Source: Spirochaetales bacterium | Lineage (GTDB): Bacteria > Spirochaetota > Spirochaetia > JABEVK01 | DNA: 64,000 nucleotides | Assembly: GCA_947478845.1 (NCBI GenBank) | Contig: CANJXC010000014.1 | Span: forward strand, 26,579-90,578 | Direction: 5' to 3' | Shown: positions 51,369 to 59,188 of the stretch, one piece after another | How positions within the stretch are numbered: position 1 is the stretch's first letter | Layout of the letters: each line of letters opens with the position of its first letter | Program-made: the position numbers and the translations under genes | Notes under the pieces: model-generated | What the model saw: only the letters and a program-made list of their open reading frames with translations | What the model was told of the DNA's origin: nothing | The model's database searches: none

Positions 51369-53148
51369 CTCCTTCCACCTAAGAATCCTCGTCCCCTTCC
51401 TTGTCCTGAACCTCGCGGTAATCGGGGTCTTCTGGGTCGTCTCCCAAACCTGGATTACCAGGACTGCCGAGGAGACCCACCGAGTCAGCCTAGTCCAGCT
51501 CTTGGAAAAGACCGCCACCCAAGTGGATTCCATGTTATTGGAGATGAGCAAGGCGGCGTTGTACATTGGCGTGAATCCCGGGGTCCGTCAGGTCTTCGAG
51601 GCTAGCGCCAAGGCCGGGGGACCGATCGTCGACAGCCCCATCGATCCCCGACGCCGGGCTCTGATGGACGTTCTCGTTTCCTGGTACACGCCCCGGAGTT
51701 CGTTCACCCGGATCAGCCTCTTTGACGACCGGGGAGATTACCTGAGCCTGGGCCTTCCGGACCAGCCCCAGGCCATCCGGGACCGGCTCGCTGGGGCGGG
51801 GTTTCAGGCGTGGTACAAAAGCCTTTCCGTCCCTCAGAGTTTCCGCTTCCTCGCCGGGCACCCCGACTTCTGGAGCGACGACCCCGACCGCCAGTTTGTC
51901 TCGGTCATCCGGGAGATCCGCGCCTTTGACGCCCCAACGGCCTCGGCTCTGGTCCAGGTCCAGCAGGATCTCGAGACCTTCGCCGACCTCTGCCGCCTAG
52001 ACGGCCTTCCCCAAGTCTTGGTCTATCTCACCGTCGAGGGGAGGCCGGTTCTCTCCCCCAGTCGGCCCGGGGCCCCGCGACCGGCGGCGGTCTTGGAGGC
52101 CTGCCCCGCCGGAACCCAGACAGACTTCCCGGTGTCCGTCCCCGGAAGTTCCTATTTGGCCTTTGGCCAGGACCTGGGCAGGCCCGGATGGCACCTCATC
52201 TTTGTCGAACCGGAGCTTGAATACCACCAGGCTGCGACTCTGGCCGGCATTCTCATCCTCGCCGTCGGTCTGGGACTCCTTGTCCTATCGGTCCTTTCGG
52301 TCTTCTTGATCAGCGACCGGGTCAGCCGGCCCTTAGCCGACCTCCACCGATCGGTCCAGTCAGTCTCCCTCGAGAACCTGGCTATCGACTTGTCGTCTAC
52401 CGATACAGACGAGGTCCTGGTCCTGTCCAAGGCCTTCCAGGCGATGTTCCAGCGACTCAAGACCTCTATGGACGATGCAGTAGCCCTCCGGTCCCGGGAG
52501 ATGAACGCCCAGCTTCTGGCTATGCAGGCTCAAATGAACCCGCATTTTCTGTTTAACACCCTCCAAGTGATCTCTTCGGCCGGCCAGGAGAACGGGGCAC
52601 CTACCGTCGTGCGCCTATGTGCTCGGCTTTCCAAGATCCTCCGGTACGTGGGAACCTTCGATTCCGACCTACCCACCGCAGCGCAAGAGCTCGACCATAC
52701 CGCCACCTACCTCGAACTCATGGGGGACAGGTTCGAGGCTTCGTTTTCTTGCTCCATCGACGTGGACGAGGGACTGGAGACAGTCCGACTGCCCAAGCTA
52801 TCGATCCAGCCCCTCGTGGAAAATTGCTTCGAACACGGGTTCAAACGGTGCCGCCCCCCCTGGACCGTCGGCATCCGGTTCTCCCGGGTCAATGCCCAGA
52901 CTTGGCGCCTCGAGGTTTCCGACAACGGGGATGGAATGGACGAGGCGGTCCGAATCAGACTCTTGGACCGGATCCGCGACCACTCTCAGGCCAGCGATGC
53001 GTCGCTTCGGACGCTCCTCTTGGACCACATCGGCCTGCTCAACACCTTCATCCGGCTCCGGCTCCTTTATGGGGACCAGGCCCGGATGGGGATCGAACCC
53101 CGGGACCGGGGAACGCTGGTGTGGATGACCGGGGGGATCGGCCCATGA
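51349..53148 (+). CDS. YesM-type sensor histidine kinase
   Basis: A 599-residue kinase. A membrane helix near residues 11-30, an extracellular sensor domain (~40-290), a second helix (LAGILILAVGLGLLVLSVLS), a HAMP linker (ISDRVSRPLADLHRSVQSVS), the His_kinase motif QMNPHFLFNTLQVISS, and HATPase boxes (QPLVENCFEHGF; DNGDGMD). It senses a sugar-related signal, usually with a YesN partner. Its stop overlaps the start of the next gene. Translation begins 5 bp after the -10 box of the module promoter. Confidence 0.92.
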   Translation: MRLRFFASFHLRILVPFLVLNLAVIGVFWVVSQTWITRTAEETHRVSLVQLLEKTATQVDSMLLEMSKAALYIGVNPGVRQVFEASAKAGGPIVDSPIDPRRRALMDVLVSWYTPRSSFTRISLFDDRGDYLSLGLPDQPQAIRDRLAGAGFQAWYKSLSVPQSFRFLAGHPDFWSDDPDRQFVSVIREIRAFDAPTASALVQVQQDLETFADLCRLDGLPQVLVYLTVEGRPVLSPSRPGAPRPAAVLEACPAGTQTDFPVSVPGSSYLAFGQDLGRPGWHLIFVEPELEYHQAATLAGILILAVGLGLLVLSVLSVFLISDRVSRPLADLHRSVQSVSLENLAIDLSSTDTDEVLVLSKAFQAMFQRLKTSMDDAVALRSREMNAQLLAMQAQMNPHFLFNTLQVISSAGQENGAPTVVRLCARLSKILRYVGTFDSDLPTAAQELDHTATYLELMGDRFEASFSCSIDVDEGLETVRLPKLSIQPLVENCFEHGFKRCRPPWTVGIRFSRVNAQTWRLEVSDNGDGMDEAVRIRLLDRIRDHSQASDASLRTLLLDHIGLLNTFIRLRLLYGDQARMGIEPRDRGTLVWMTGGIGP

Positions 53149-54650
53149 GGATTCTCATCGCCGAGGACGAGCCTCCGACCGCCCGGAGCCTCCAAGCCTT
53201 GGTCCGGGCCTTGGTGCCCGAGGCCACGTCGATCGAAACCGTCCCGGACGGCGGCGAGGCCATAGCCCGGACTGGTGTCCAGGTCCCGGATTTGGTAATC
53301 ACCGACATCCGGATGCCGGTCAAGACGGGCCTCGACCTCATTCTCCACTGCCGTGGCCTCGAGCCCCCACCCCTTGTCCTGGTCGTCAGCGGGTACAAAG
53401 ACTTCTCCTATGTCCAGGAAGCCCTCCGGTACGGGGCCTTGGACTACATCCTCAAGCCGCTCGACCCGGTCCAGTTCGAGGCCTGCCTAAGGCGGGCCCG
53501 GGCCCAATGGCGAATCTGCCGCCAGCCTGTCCCCGAACGGCTGGTCCTGTCGATCTCGACCCGGCTCCAGTTCCCCTTCCCGGAGGTGCCGGCGTCCCCT
53601 GGTCCCTTGGAGGTCTTGGTCGTTGCCGGGGCCAGCCTCTGTCGGGATACTGCCGATTCTCCCGCTCTCGGGACCTTTCCCCTCTCCACGGATAGGCTCC
53701 CCGGATCGTGGCGGATCCTCTTGCGGGTCCCCGAAGGGCCCTCGCCGCTCCACTTTCTGGTCTTCACCCGGGCTGAGGGACCGGCAGTCCCGGTGACGCC
53801 GGCGGCCCTGGATCGGTTTGCGTGGCACCAGGACCGGCCGGTCACGGTCGTCTGGCTCCCCGTCCCCGCCGACGGAACGTCCCTGGCCGCAGTCCTGAAC
53901 TCGGGGGCCGGATTAGCCCTCGACGTGGGTGTCTTCGGCCGCGCGACGGTCCAGGTATCCGGATCCGGCGCTGGAGTTCCCGGCGATCTGGTGCATCTGG
54001 GGGTGGTCGACAAGGAGACCGAGGCCCTGACCCAGACCCTGCGGGCCGCGGACGGTCCTGGGTTGCAGACTGTCTTGGGCCGCGCGCTCACCCAATGGGA
54101 GTCCCAAGGCACAACCACCGCTCGACTGCTCTTGGCTCTGCGGTACTTCTTTTCCCGGTGTCGGTTGCTGGCCGGGTGCGACCCAAACGGAGGGCAACCC
54201 ATCGCGATCGACACCGAGGCCCGGATCCGGGACGCCCTGGGTGTCACGACCAGCTATGCCGCCCTGGCGGAAGCCCTGGACGGACTGGCAGCGGACTTCA
54301 GCCGGGACCTCAGTTTCCAGCGGGACTACTACCACGGCCTGGTCGAGGCCGTCGATGCTTACCTCAACCGAACCGTCTCTGAGGGTGTCGGGGTACAGCG
54401 GGTGGCCACGGCCCTCGGCCTGAGTCCCGGCTACTTGAGCAAGGCCTTCAAGAAGGCCTCTGGCGTCGCCCTTTCCCAGCACATCGTCCAGTTCAAGATC
54501 GACAGGGCCCGGGATTTTATGGTCCGTTACCCGGGCGCCCTCGTGAAGCACGTGGCCCAGGCGGTAGGCTATGAGGATCCCCTGTACTTCAGCCGGGTCT
54601 TCCAGTCTCACACCGGGCGTCCCCCTTCGGAGTTCCTCCACCAGAGCTAG
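53145..54650 (+). CDS. YesN-type response regulator (receiver + AraC HTH)
   Basis: A 501-residue regulator. The receiver has the acidic pocket in IAEDEPPTA, phospho-acceptor Asp in VITDIRMPV, Ser in VVSGYKDF and Lys in YILKPLDP. A long variable middle follows, then an AraC-type double HTH (VQRVATALGLSPGYLSKAFK; VKHVAQAVGYEDPLYFSRVF). Coupled to the kinase by a 4-bp overlap. It most likely activates the genes with promoter modules at 43335, 47887 and 51165 (inference). Confidence 0.92.
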   Translation: MRILIAEDEPPTARSLQALVRALVPEATSIETVPDGGEAIARTGVQVPDLVITDIRMPVKTGLDLILHCRGLEPPPLVLVVSGYKDFSYVQEALRYGALDYILKPLDPVQFEACLRRARAQWRICRQPVPERLVLSISTRLQFPFPEVPASPGPLEVLVVAGASLCRDTADSPALGTFPLSTDRLPGSWRILLRVPEGPSPLHFLVFTRAEGPAVPVTPAALDRFAWHQDRPVTVVWLPVPADGTSLAAVLNSGAGLALDVGVFGRATVQVSGSGAGVPGDLVHLGVVDKETEALTQTLRAADGPGLQTVLGRALTQWESQGTTTARLLLALRYFFSRCRLLAGCDPNGGQPIAIDTEARIRDALGVTTSYAALAEALDGLAADFSRDLSFQRDYYHGLVEAVDAYLNRTVSEGVGVQRVATALGLSPGYLSKAFKKASGVALSQHIVQFKIDRARDFMVRYPGALVKHVAQAVGYEDPLYFSRVFQSHTGRPPSEFLHQS

Positions 54651-54757
54651 GCTGAGGAGGTTAGGGGTCAGACCCGCCAGAGGGACACCTCCATTCATGG
54701 TTCGAGGTATTCCGCACGCAACTCCCTGCGCTATACTGTCTCGGGGGGATGCAAACT

Positions 54758-54843
54758 ATGCCGACGACACAACCGGGGAAGCACAAGACTCAGCGCCGAC
54801 GGAAAACGGACTAAAACACTCTGTTTGGACACCAAGGTGTCTC
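54758..54843 (+). repeat. PhoH-5'-like repeat, copy 5 (start of array 2)
   Basis: Opens with ATG 54758 and MPTTQPGK, then CAGCGCCGACGG, and the core TTGGACACCAAGGTGTCTC. GACACC-AA-GGTGTC is a perfect 6-bp palindrome around AA. A frameshift relative to the complete copy ends the mini-frame after about 18 codons. A possible -10 (TATACT, 54732) and a GGGGGGA site precede the ATG. Confidence 0.85.
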
Positions 54844-54870
54844 TTCGATAGAACGCTATGGTCTGCCACC

Positions 54871-54899
54871 TTGACGGAACCTACTCGTGACCTCATACT
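54871..54899 (+). promoter_or_regulatory. Promoter of the Phd/PIN cassette
   Basis: TTGACG (54871-54876), a 17-bp spacer and CATACT (54894-54899). The start codon follows after 7 bp and there is no ribosome binding site, implying a leaderless message. Confidence 0.7.
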
Positions 54900-54906
54900 T
54901 GACCGC

Positions 54907-55149
54907 ATGACCAGCACCGTTTCTTCGCTCAAAGCCCATCTTTCCGAGAACCTCCGCCGGGTTGCGGGTGGTGAAACCGTCGTCGTGACCGACCGGCGCA
55001 AACCCATAGCTAGAATCATCCCTTACGCGGTGGACGACCTGGTTGAATCCGCTCCCTCGGGGCCTTTTCACCCTGTTCGTACGGATTTGACCGGCTTTCC
55101 AAAAATTGACACCTGGGCACTCCTTGTGGCTGAACGGGGAAACCATTGA
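54907..55149 (+). CDS. Phd/YefM-family antitoxin
   Basis: An 80-residue antitoxin: SSLKAHLSENLRRVAGGETV and VTDRRKPIARIIPY are the Phd/YefM DNA-binding motif. The C-terminal part binds the toxin. ATG 54907 lies 7 bp after the -10 box. The stop overlaps the PIN toxin start. Confidence 0.9.
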   Translation: MTSTVSSLKAHLSENLRRVAGGETVVVTDRRKPIARIIPYAVDDLVESAPSGPFHPVRTDLTGFPKIDTWALLVAERGNH

Positions 55150-55580
55150 GGGTCTACCTCGACAGCAGCGTCGTCTTGGCGTTCTTGCTGGAAGGAAACG
55201 ACCAGCTTCTCCAAATTCCTCCCGAAGCCGAAGTGGGTTCGAGTCGGCTCCTGTGGATCGAAGTCACCCGCGTCCTGGAGCGAGCTCTTCAAGGCCGCAC
55301 CCTCACCGGAGAACAGGCGGCTGCCGTCCGACAAAGCTTTGAGCTGACTTCGGCAACCCTTCTGCGGTTCAAGCTCAACGAGGCGGTACAACGTCGGGCT
55401 GAGGGCTCCTTTCCCTTGGTCATCCGCACACTGGATGCGCTCCATCTCTCTACTGCTTTGGAATGGGTTGGTCCGAATCGCACCTCGACCATGGAAATCT
55501 GGACCGTTGACCGCCAATTCAACCTCTGTGCGTCCGCGATGGGCTTCGTGACTCCACTCCTGAAAGAAAGCCGACCGTAG
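55146..55580 (+). CDS. PIN-domain toxin (VapC family)
   Basis: A 144-residue PIN ribonuclease. The first Asp is in VYLDSSVVLAFLL, Glu in LLWIEVTRVLERA, Asp in IRTLDALHLSTALEW and the last acid in IWTVDRQFNLCASAMG. The start is TTG 55146, overlapping the antitoxin stop. A weak repeat-like block (GACGCCG, CGCGTGCAG) follows at about 55601-55625. Confidence 0.88.
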   Translation: MRVYLDSSVVLAFLLEGNDQLLQIPPEAEVGSSRLLWIEVTRVLERALQGRTLTGEQAAAVRQSFELTSATLLRFKLNEAVQRRAEGSFPLVIRTLDALHLSTALEWVGPNRTSTMEIWTVDRQFNLCASAMGFVTPLLKESRP

Positions 55581-55675
55581 ACCAAGGGTTGTTCGAGACT
55601 GACGCCGCAACCGCGTGCAGGTTTTGATATGCCGCCCCCCGATTCCCGAATTATACTTCCCCCAAGGGAAACACC

Positions 55676-55775
55676 ATGTCGAACAACCTCGAAGCCAAAC
55701 CACTGACCGCCAAGGACAAGAAACAGCCCAAGGTCTTCGTCCTCGATACCAAGGTGTCTGTAGAATTGACACCCA
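55676..55775 (+). repeat. PhoH-5'-like repeat, copy 6, variant N-terminus (array 2)
   Basis: Opens with ATG 55676 and MSNNLEAKP...KDKKQPKVFV, then the core CTCGATACCAAGGTGTCTG and TAGAATTGACACC. The N-terminal codons differ from the MPTT type and match copy 11 at the right window end, so two allelic forms of the gene start occur. Confidence 0.85.
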
Positions 55776-56041
55776 ACGAAGCTGCCATCCTCGACTCAGA
55801 GGAGCAGGAAATCGAAGACAACATCGACTTCAGCAAAGCTATCCCAGTTTCCGAGAAATCGGCGTTGATGGCCTCCCTGCGTGAAGCTTCGGTTCGCAAA
55901 CCCATCACTCTCCGCATGGAAGGCGCCGACCTGGAAGCTATCAAACGGCTGGCAGAACAGGAGGGAATGCCCTATCAGACCCTCATCGGAGCGCTCGTTG
56001 ACATCAACGAGGTGCGCAAGGTCATCCCGTTGGGCCGCTGA
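55676..56041 (+). CDS. Repeat-fused BrnA/CopG-like antitoxin
   Basis: A 121-residue reading frame that joins the PhoH-like start (MSNNLEAKP...VFVLDTKVSVELT) to an antitoxin body (PNEAAILDSEEQEIEDNIDF...RMEGADLEAIKRLAEQEG...VIPLGR). The body is a close paralogue of the orphan antitoxin at 37721, differing at a minority of codons. Relative to that copy, about 70 bp of spacer with the promoter and start are missing, which creates the fusion. No toxin gene adjoins. Translation could also begin internally at the body. Confidence 0.7.
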   Translation: MSNNLEAKPLTAKDKKQPKVFVLDTKVSVELTPNEAAILDSEEQEIEDNIDFSKAIPVSEKSALMASLREASVRKPITLRMEGADLEAIKRLAEQEGMPYQTLIGALVDINEVRKVIPLGR

Positions 56042-56076
56042 GAAAGGACCACCCATGCCAACGACCCACCCCTCGG
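56038..56076 (+). repeat. PhoH-5'-like repeat, copy 7 (5' half only)
   Basis: Begins at the antitoxin stop with CTGAGAAAGGACCACCC and ATG 56055 opening MPTTHPSVT. The stretch matches the 5' half of copy 4, which also follows the paralogous antitoxin. The core is absent; the next cassette's promoter (TTGAAT) starts 9 bp later. Confidence 0.7.
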
Positions 56077-56084
56077 TAACCCAG

Positions 56085-56113
56085 TTGAATTTGCTGGCTC
56101 TCTCCGCTAGCAT
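56085..56113 (+). promoter_or_regulatory. Promoter of the CopG/PIN cassette
   Basis: TTGAAT (56085-56090), a 17-bp spacer and TAGCAT (56108-56113). GGAGG then lies six bases before the antitoxin ATG. Confidence 0.55.
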
Positions 56114-56139
56114 TGTGATGCAGAACATGGAGGCAAGTC

Positions 56140-56391
56140 ATGGCAACACTGACAATCCGGGGCTTCGATGAGACTCTGGCGAAGACCCTTAGGGGCGAAA
56201 GCCACAAGCGGAAGATCAGCATGAACCGGCTCGTGCTCGACATTTTGGGCGAGGCCCTCAAGGTGGGGAGCAGTAAGCGGCACTTTGACGATCTTGACCA
56301 CTTGGCCGGCACGTGGTCCGAGGCCCAGTCCCGGGAGTTCGATGACAAAGTGGTAGACCTAGGAAAGTTCGATCCGGCGGACTGGAAATGA
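56140..56391 (+). CDS. FitA/VapB-type ribbon-helix-helix antitoxin
   Basis: An 83-residue antitoxin. ATLTIRGFDETLAKTLRGES and ISMNRLVLDILGEAL form the ribbon-helix-helix, and the C-terminal LAGTWSEAQSREFDDKV contacts the toxin in this family. GGAGG precedes the ATG and the stop overlaps the PIN gene by 4 bp. Confidence 0.88.
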   Translation: MATLTIRGFDETLAKTLRGESHKRKISMNRLVLDILGEALKVGSSKRHFDDLDHLAGTWSEAQSREFDDKVVDLGKFDPADWK

Positions 56392-56783
56392 TCCGTATCC
56401 TGCTGGACACCAACGCCTACTCCGACTTCAAGCGCGGGGCACAAAACCTCAAGCACATCGTTGCTGAAGCCCAAGAGATCTTGGTGCCGATCCCTGTGCT
56501 GGCGGAGCTGAGGGTAGGCTTCCTTGGCGGTAGCCAGGAAACGAGAAACCTCGCGGAGCTGGAGCAATTCTTGGCTACCCCGCGAGTCCACGTGCCACCA
56601 ATGGGCGAACAGACCGCGCTGTTCTATGCCAGAATCTACTCGGATCTCAAACGAGCAGGGACTCCCATTCCGATCAACGACGTCTGGATCGCCGCTTCCT
56701 CCATGGAAGCCGGTGCGGTTCTGATAACCAGCGACGCACATTTTCAGCATATTGCCGGCTTGCTGGTGAAAAGCCGCGCCTAA
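56388..56783 (+). CDS. PIN-domain toxin (VapC family)
   Basis: A 131-residue PIN ribonuclease. First Asp in ILLDTNAYSDFKRG, Glu in PVLAELRVGFLGG, Asp in PINDVWIAASSMEAG and the final acid in LITSDAHFQHI. Coupled to its antitoxin by a 4-bp overlap. Confidence 0.9.
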   Translation: MIRILLDTNAYSDFKRGAQNLKHIVAEAQEILVPIPVLAELRVGFLGGSQETRNLAELEQFLATPRVHVPPMGEQTALFYARIYSDLKRAGTPIPINDVWIAASSMEAGAVLITSDAHFQHIAGLLVKSRA

Positions 56784-56810
56784 AAAAAAGCCCCAGAGTA
56801 GTGCGCAGGC

Positions 56811-56869
56811 TGATGGCGAACGCGTGAAGACGTTTGTGCTCGACACCAATGTGTCTGCATAATTGATGG
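56811..56869 (+). repeat. PhoH-5'-like repeat, copy 8 (array 2)
   Basis: GATGGCGAACGCGTGAAGAC, then the core CTCGACACCAATGTGTCTG and CATAATTGATGG. The codons read KTFVLDTNVSA, then stop. It precedes the BrnT/BrnA cassette; the following ~30 bp are shared with copy 10 at 62245. Confidence 0.87.
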
Positions 56870-56896
56870 ACTTTTTGGTCGAGTGACATACGCCGA

Positions 56897-56925
56897 TTGA
56901 CGTCTGTATATTTCTGCAATATACT
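56897..56925 (+). promoter_or_regulatory. Promoter of the BrnT/BrnA cassette
   Basis: TTGACG (56897-56902), 17 bp, TATACT (56920-56925). The BrnT ATG at 56932 is 6 bp after the -10 box and no ribosome binding site fits between, so the message should be leaderless. Confidence 0.8.
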
Positions 56926-56931
56926 TTGTGA

Positions 56932-57255
56932 ATGATCAATGCCGAACTGACCGGCTTCGATTGGGACGAGCACAACACAGACAAGAACCGGAACAAGCAC
57001 GGCGTCGAGCCGACGGAATGCGAGGAAGTCTTCTTTCACCAACCACTCGTTGTTAGCCCAGACGTCAAGCATTCGCAGGTCGAGCCGAGGTTCCATGCGA
57101 AAACGCGATTCCACGCGTTGGGACAGACCGACAAAGGACGCCTGCTTCTGTTGGTTTATACCGCCCGGAGTCAGAAGGTCCGGGTGATCTCGGCCCGAGA
57201 CATGAGCAGAAAGGAGCGGGAAATCTATGAAAGCTACCAAGACCCCAATTCCTGA
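56932..57255 (+). CDS. BrnT-family toxin
   Basis: A 107-residue BrnT ribonuclease toxin: FDWDEHNTDKNRNKHGVEPT with ECEEVFFHQP at the start, RFHALGQTDKGRLLLLVYTA and VRVISARDMSRKEREIYESY at the end are diagnostic. It overlaps the BrnA-like gene by 29 bp in another frame, as is usual for BrnTA. Confidence 0.92.
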   Translation: MINAELTGFDWDEHNTDKNRNKHGVEPTECEEVFFHQPLVVSPDVKHSQVEPRFHAKTRFHALGQTDKGRLLLLVYTARSQKVRVISARDMSRKEREIYESYQDPNS

Positions 57256-57493
57256 GTTCGCCAACGAAGCCGAGGAGGCTCTGTTCTGGCAAGCCCACGA
57301 CACTGTGGACTACGTTGATTGGTCCATGGCGAAGGCTGTGACGTTCGCGAACCTGCAACCCAGTCTGAAGAGCATTTCGCTGCGGCTCCCCGAACCCATG
57401 CTCGCGCGGCTCAAATCGCTCGCCAACGAGCGCGATGTGCCGTACCAGTCCCTGATCAAGATGATTCTGGCCGACCATCTCGCCCACTCCTGA
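57227..57493 (+). CDS. BrnA-like CopG antitoxin
   Basis: An 88-residue antitoxin: IPEFANEAEEALFWQAHDTV at the N-terminus and the ribbon-helix-helix RLPEPMLARLKSLANERDVP followed by YQSLIKMILADHL. It neutralises BrnT and represses the operon in known pairs. The gene is followed, 12 bp later, by the complete repeat copy 9. Confidence 0.9.
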   Translation: MKATKTPIPEFANEAEEALFWQAHDTVDYVDWSMAKAVTFANLQPSLKSISLRLPEPMLARLKSLANERDVPYQSLIKMILADHLAHS

Positions 57494-57505
57494 AGGAGAA
57501 TAAGC

Positions 57506-57594
57506 ATGCCAACCACACCACCCAACAAACCCAAACTCGGCGCCGACGGCAAACGCGTCAAAACTTTCGTGCTCGATACAAATGTCTTTATTCT
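57506..57594 (+). repeat. PhoH-5'-like repeat, copy 9 (most complete)
   Basis: Begins with GAAGGAG and ATG 57506. The codons read MPTTPPNKPKLGADGKRVKT then FVLDTNVFILSL, the pattern of a PhoH-type PIN domain start (catalytic Asp in VLDTN). The frame then ends, and the decayed serine recombinase starts 43 bp later. This copy is the reference for the others. Confidence 0.88.
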
Positions 57595-57636
57595 GAGTTT
57601 AAACCCCTCGCGGCATAGTTAGATGCGGAGGTGGAA

Positions 57637-58278
57637 ATGATAGCATTGTATGTCCGTGTTTCGAGTTCCCAGCAAGCGGAGAAGTATTCCCTAACAACCC
57701 AGATTCAGAAAGGCATGGCCTTCGCCCAGAAAGAAGCAGAAGACTTCTACATCTACTAGGACATCGTGTCCGGCAAGAATATCGAGGATCGGGCTCGATT
57801 CGAGGACCTGCTGGCAGGCATCCGGGAACAGAAGATACAGAAGGTCTGGGTCGTCGAACAGTCACGCCTGAATAGAAACCTAGAGGATGCGCTCTTTGTG
57901 AAGCGCATCTTCAATGAGCTCAAAATCAAACTCTTCGTCGATGGTTTACTGAGCGAGTTTGTCACACCAGAGGACACCCTCAAGTACAACATCACGTCGG
58001 CCGTCAACGAGTTTGAGCGGTCTCAAATTATCGCTCGTTCAGCTCGAGGAAAGACCGAGTGGCAGGACTCGGGTAACATGGCCTACCCTTCCGTATACGG
58101 CTATGATTACACCTCCAGTGACAAAGGGAAGAAGAACTGGTACCCGTTCGAGGCAGAGATAGGCACGGTCCGCCTCATCTATGACCTGTATATGCGCCCG
58201 TCCTTGACCGCGACCCGCGATGATGAGATCCCCGCCCCGTTCGAAATGGTTTGGAGAACGAACTTTGACCCGGATTAG
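57637..58278 (+). pseudogene. Decayed serine recombinase
   Basis: GGAGG precedes ATG 57637. The frame reads IALYVRVSSSQQAEKYSLTT (resolvase catalytic Ser region), then an in-frame TAG at 57757-57759 where homologues have a sense codon (YIY-stop-DIVSGKN), then EQSRLNRNLEDALFVKRIF, EFERSQIIARSARGKT and PSVYGYDYTS. It ends after ~213 codons in the early recombinase domain, so the zinc-ribbon and coiled-coil parts of a large serine recombinase are missing. It was probably an integrase of this array and is now inactive unless the TAG is read through. Confidence 0.85.
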
Positions 58279-58530
58279 CCCTTGCCGAGCTTTTGCAGCG
58301 CTGCAATGACTTCCAGTGGGTCCATCCGGTCACGAAAGTCTTGTTCCACTCGCGCGACAACCACGCCATCGTCGACGATGTAGGTGGCGGGCATCAGGAG
58401 GCGCAGTCCGTCGTCGCCATTGAATTGCCCTAGATCGACCACGATGGCCTCATGAAAGGTCCGCATCGAGTCGTTGAGGTCGTAGACCAGCCCAAAGCCT
58501 AGGCCTCCAGACCCGACTCTTCGAGATCGA
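58275..58530 (-). pseudogene. C-terminal fragment of a peroxiredoxin (AhpC/TSA-like)
   Basis: The frame reads LGFGLVYDLNDSMRTFHEAI, then LPMPATYVID-like LMPATYIVDDGVVVARV and RDRMDPLEVIAALQKLG. This is the last ~85 residues of a thiol peroxidase-like AhpC/TSA protein. The N-terminal part with the peroxidatic Cys is absent. Its stop codon overlaps that of the serine recombinase remnant on the other strand, marking a junction. Confidence 0.7.
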
Positions 58531-58615
58531 CAAGGAAGGATCGCAAAAGCTCGCGGGCTCTAGATAAGGTAGTTTTCGGGGCCGGTCAACGACGGGTCTC
58601 GTGGTATCATTCACC

Positions 58616-59188
58616 ATGAGTTTCGCCGCACTAGACCATTTGAGTCATCTCGTCCCGTTGACCGAACAGGAGCAAGAGGCCTGGTTGGCCGTCGCCCGCG
58701 TGGTGAAGGTTCGAGCGAAGGCTCCGCTGGGCAAACCCGATGCCCCCCGCACGAACCTGACCTTTGTGAACTCGGGGCTCCTGCGGGTGTACTTTCTGAC
58801 CGAGGCCTCGGAGCGAACGTGCCGGTTTCTTCCCGAAGGGAGTTGGTACACCGACTTTGAGAGTTTCGCGACCGGTGCGCCCAGCCGGGAACACCTTCAG
58901 GCCTTGGAAGACAGCGAAGTGGTCCAGGTCGAAAAGGCCGACCTCGAGGAGCTCTACCGCCAGCACCCCAACCTCGAGCGGGCCGGGAGGTTATTGACCG
59001 AGAGCGCCCTGGTCGAGATCCATCGGCGCAATCAGATGCTGACCCTGGAATCGCCTGAAGCCCGCTATGAGCGCCTGTGCGAGGAGTCTCCGGGCCTCGT
59101 CAACCGCCTTCCCCAGTACTACCTCGCCTCGTTCTTGAACCTTCGCCCCGAATCGCTGAGCCGCATCAGAAAACGCCGACGATCTTGA
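58616..59188 (+). CDS. Crp/Fnr-family transcriptional regulator
   Basis: A 190-residue regulator with a cNMP-binding-like beta-roll (LTFVNSGLLRVYFLTEASER; FLPEGSWYTDFESF) and a short C-terminal HTH (LPQYYLASFLNLRPESLSRI then RKRRRS), the form common in Bacteroidota-type Crp proteins. ATG 58616 fits the family start. It lies 56 bp before the amidase gene and may control it. Confidence 0.85.
   Translation: MSFAALDHLSHLVPLTEQEQEAWLAVARVVKVRAKAPLGKPDAPRTNLTFVNSGLLRVYFLTEASERTCRFLPEGSWYTDFESFATGAPSREHLQALEDSEVVQVEKADLEELYRQHPNLERAGRLLTESALVEIHRRNQMLTLESPEARYERLCEESPGLVNRLPQYYLASFLNLRPESLSRIRKRRRS

Noticed and set aside
52617..53144. N-terminal extension of the YesN-like regulator
   Set aside because: It overlaps the kinase domain in another frame; ATG 53145 overlapping the kinase stop is the natural coupled start.
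56811..56869. Repeat copies as degraded VapC genes
   Set aside because: The flanking VapC genes begin differently, and the repeat's MPTT..GADGKRVKTFVLDTNV order fits a PhoH-type start better; all copies stop at about the same codon.
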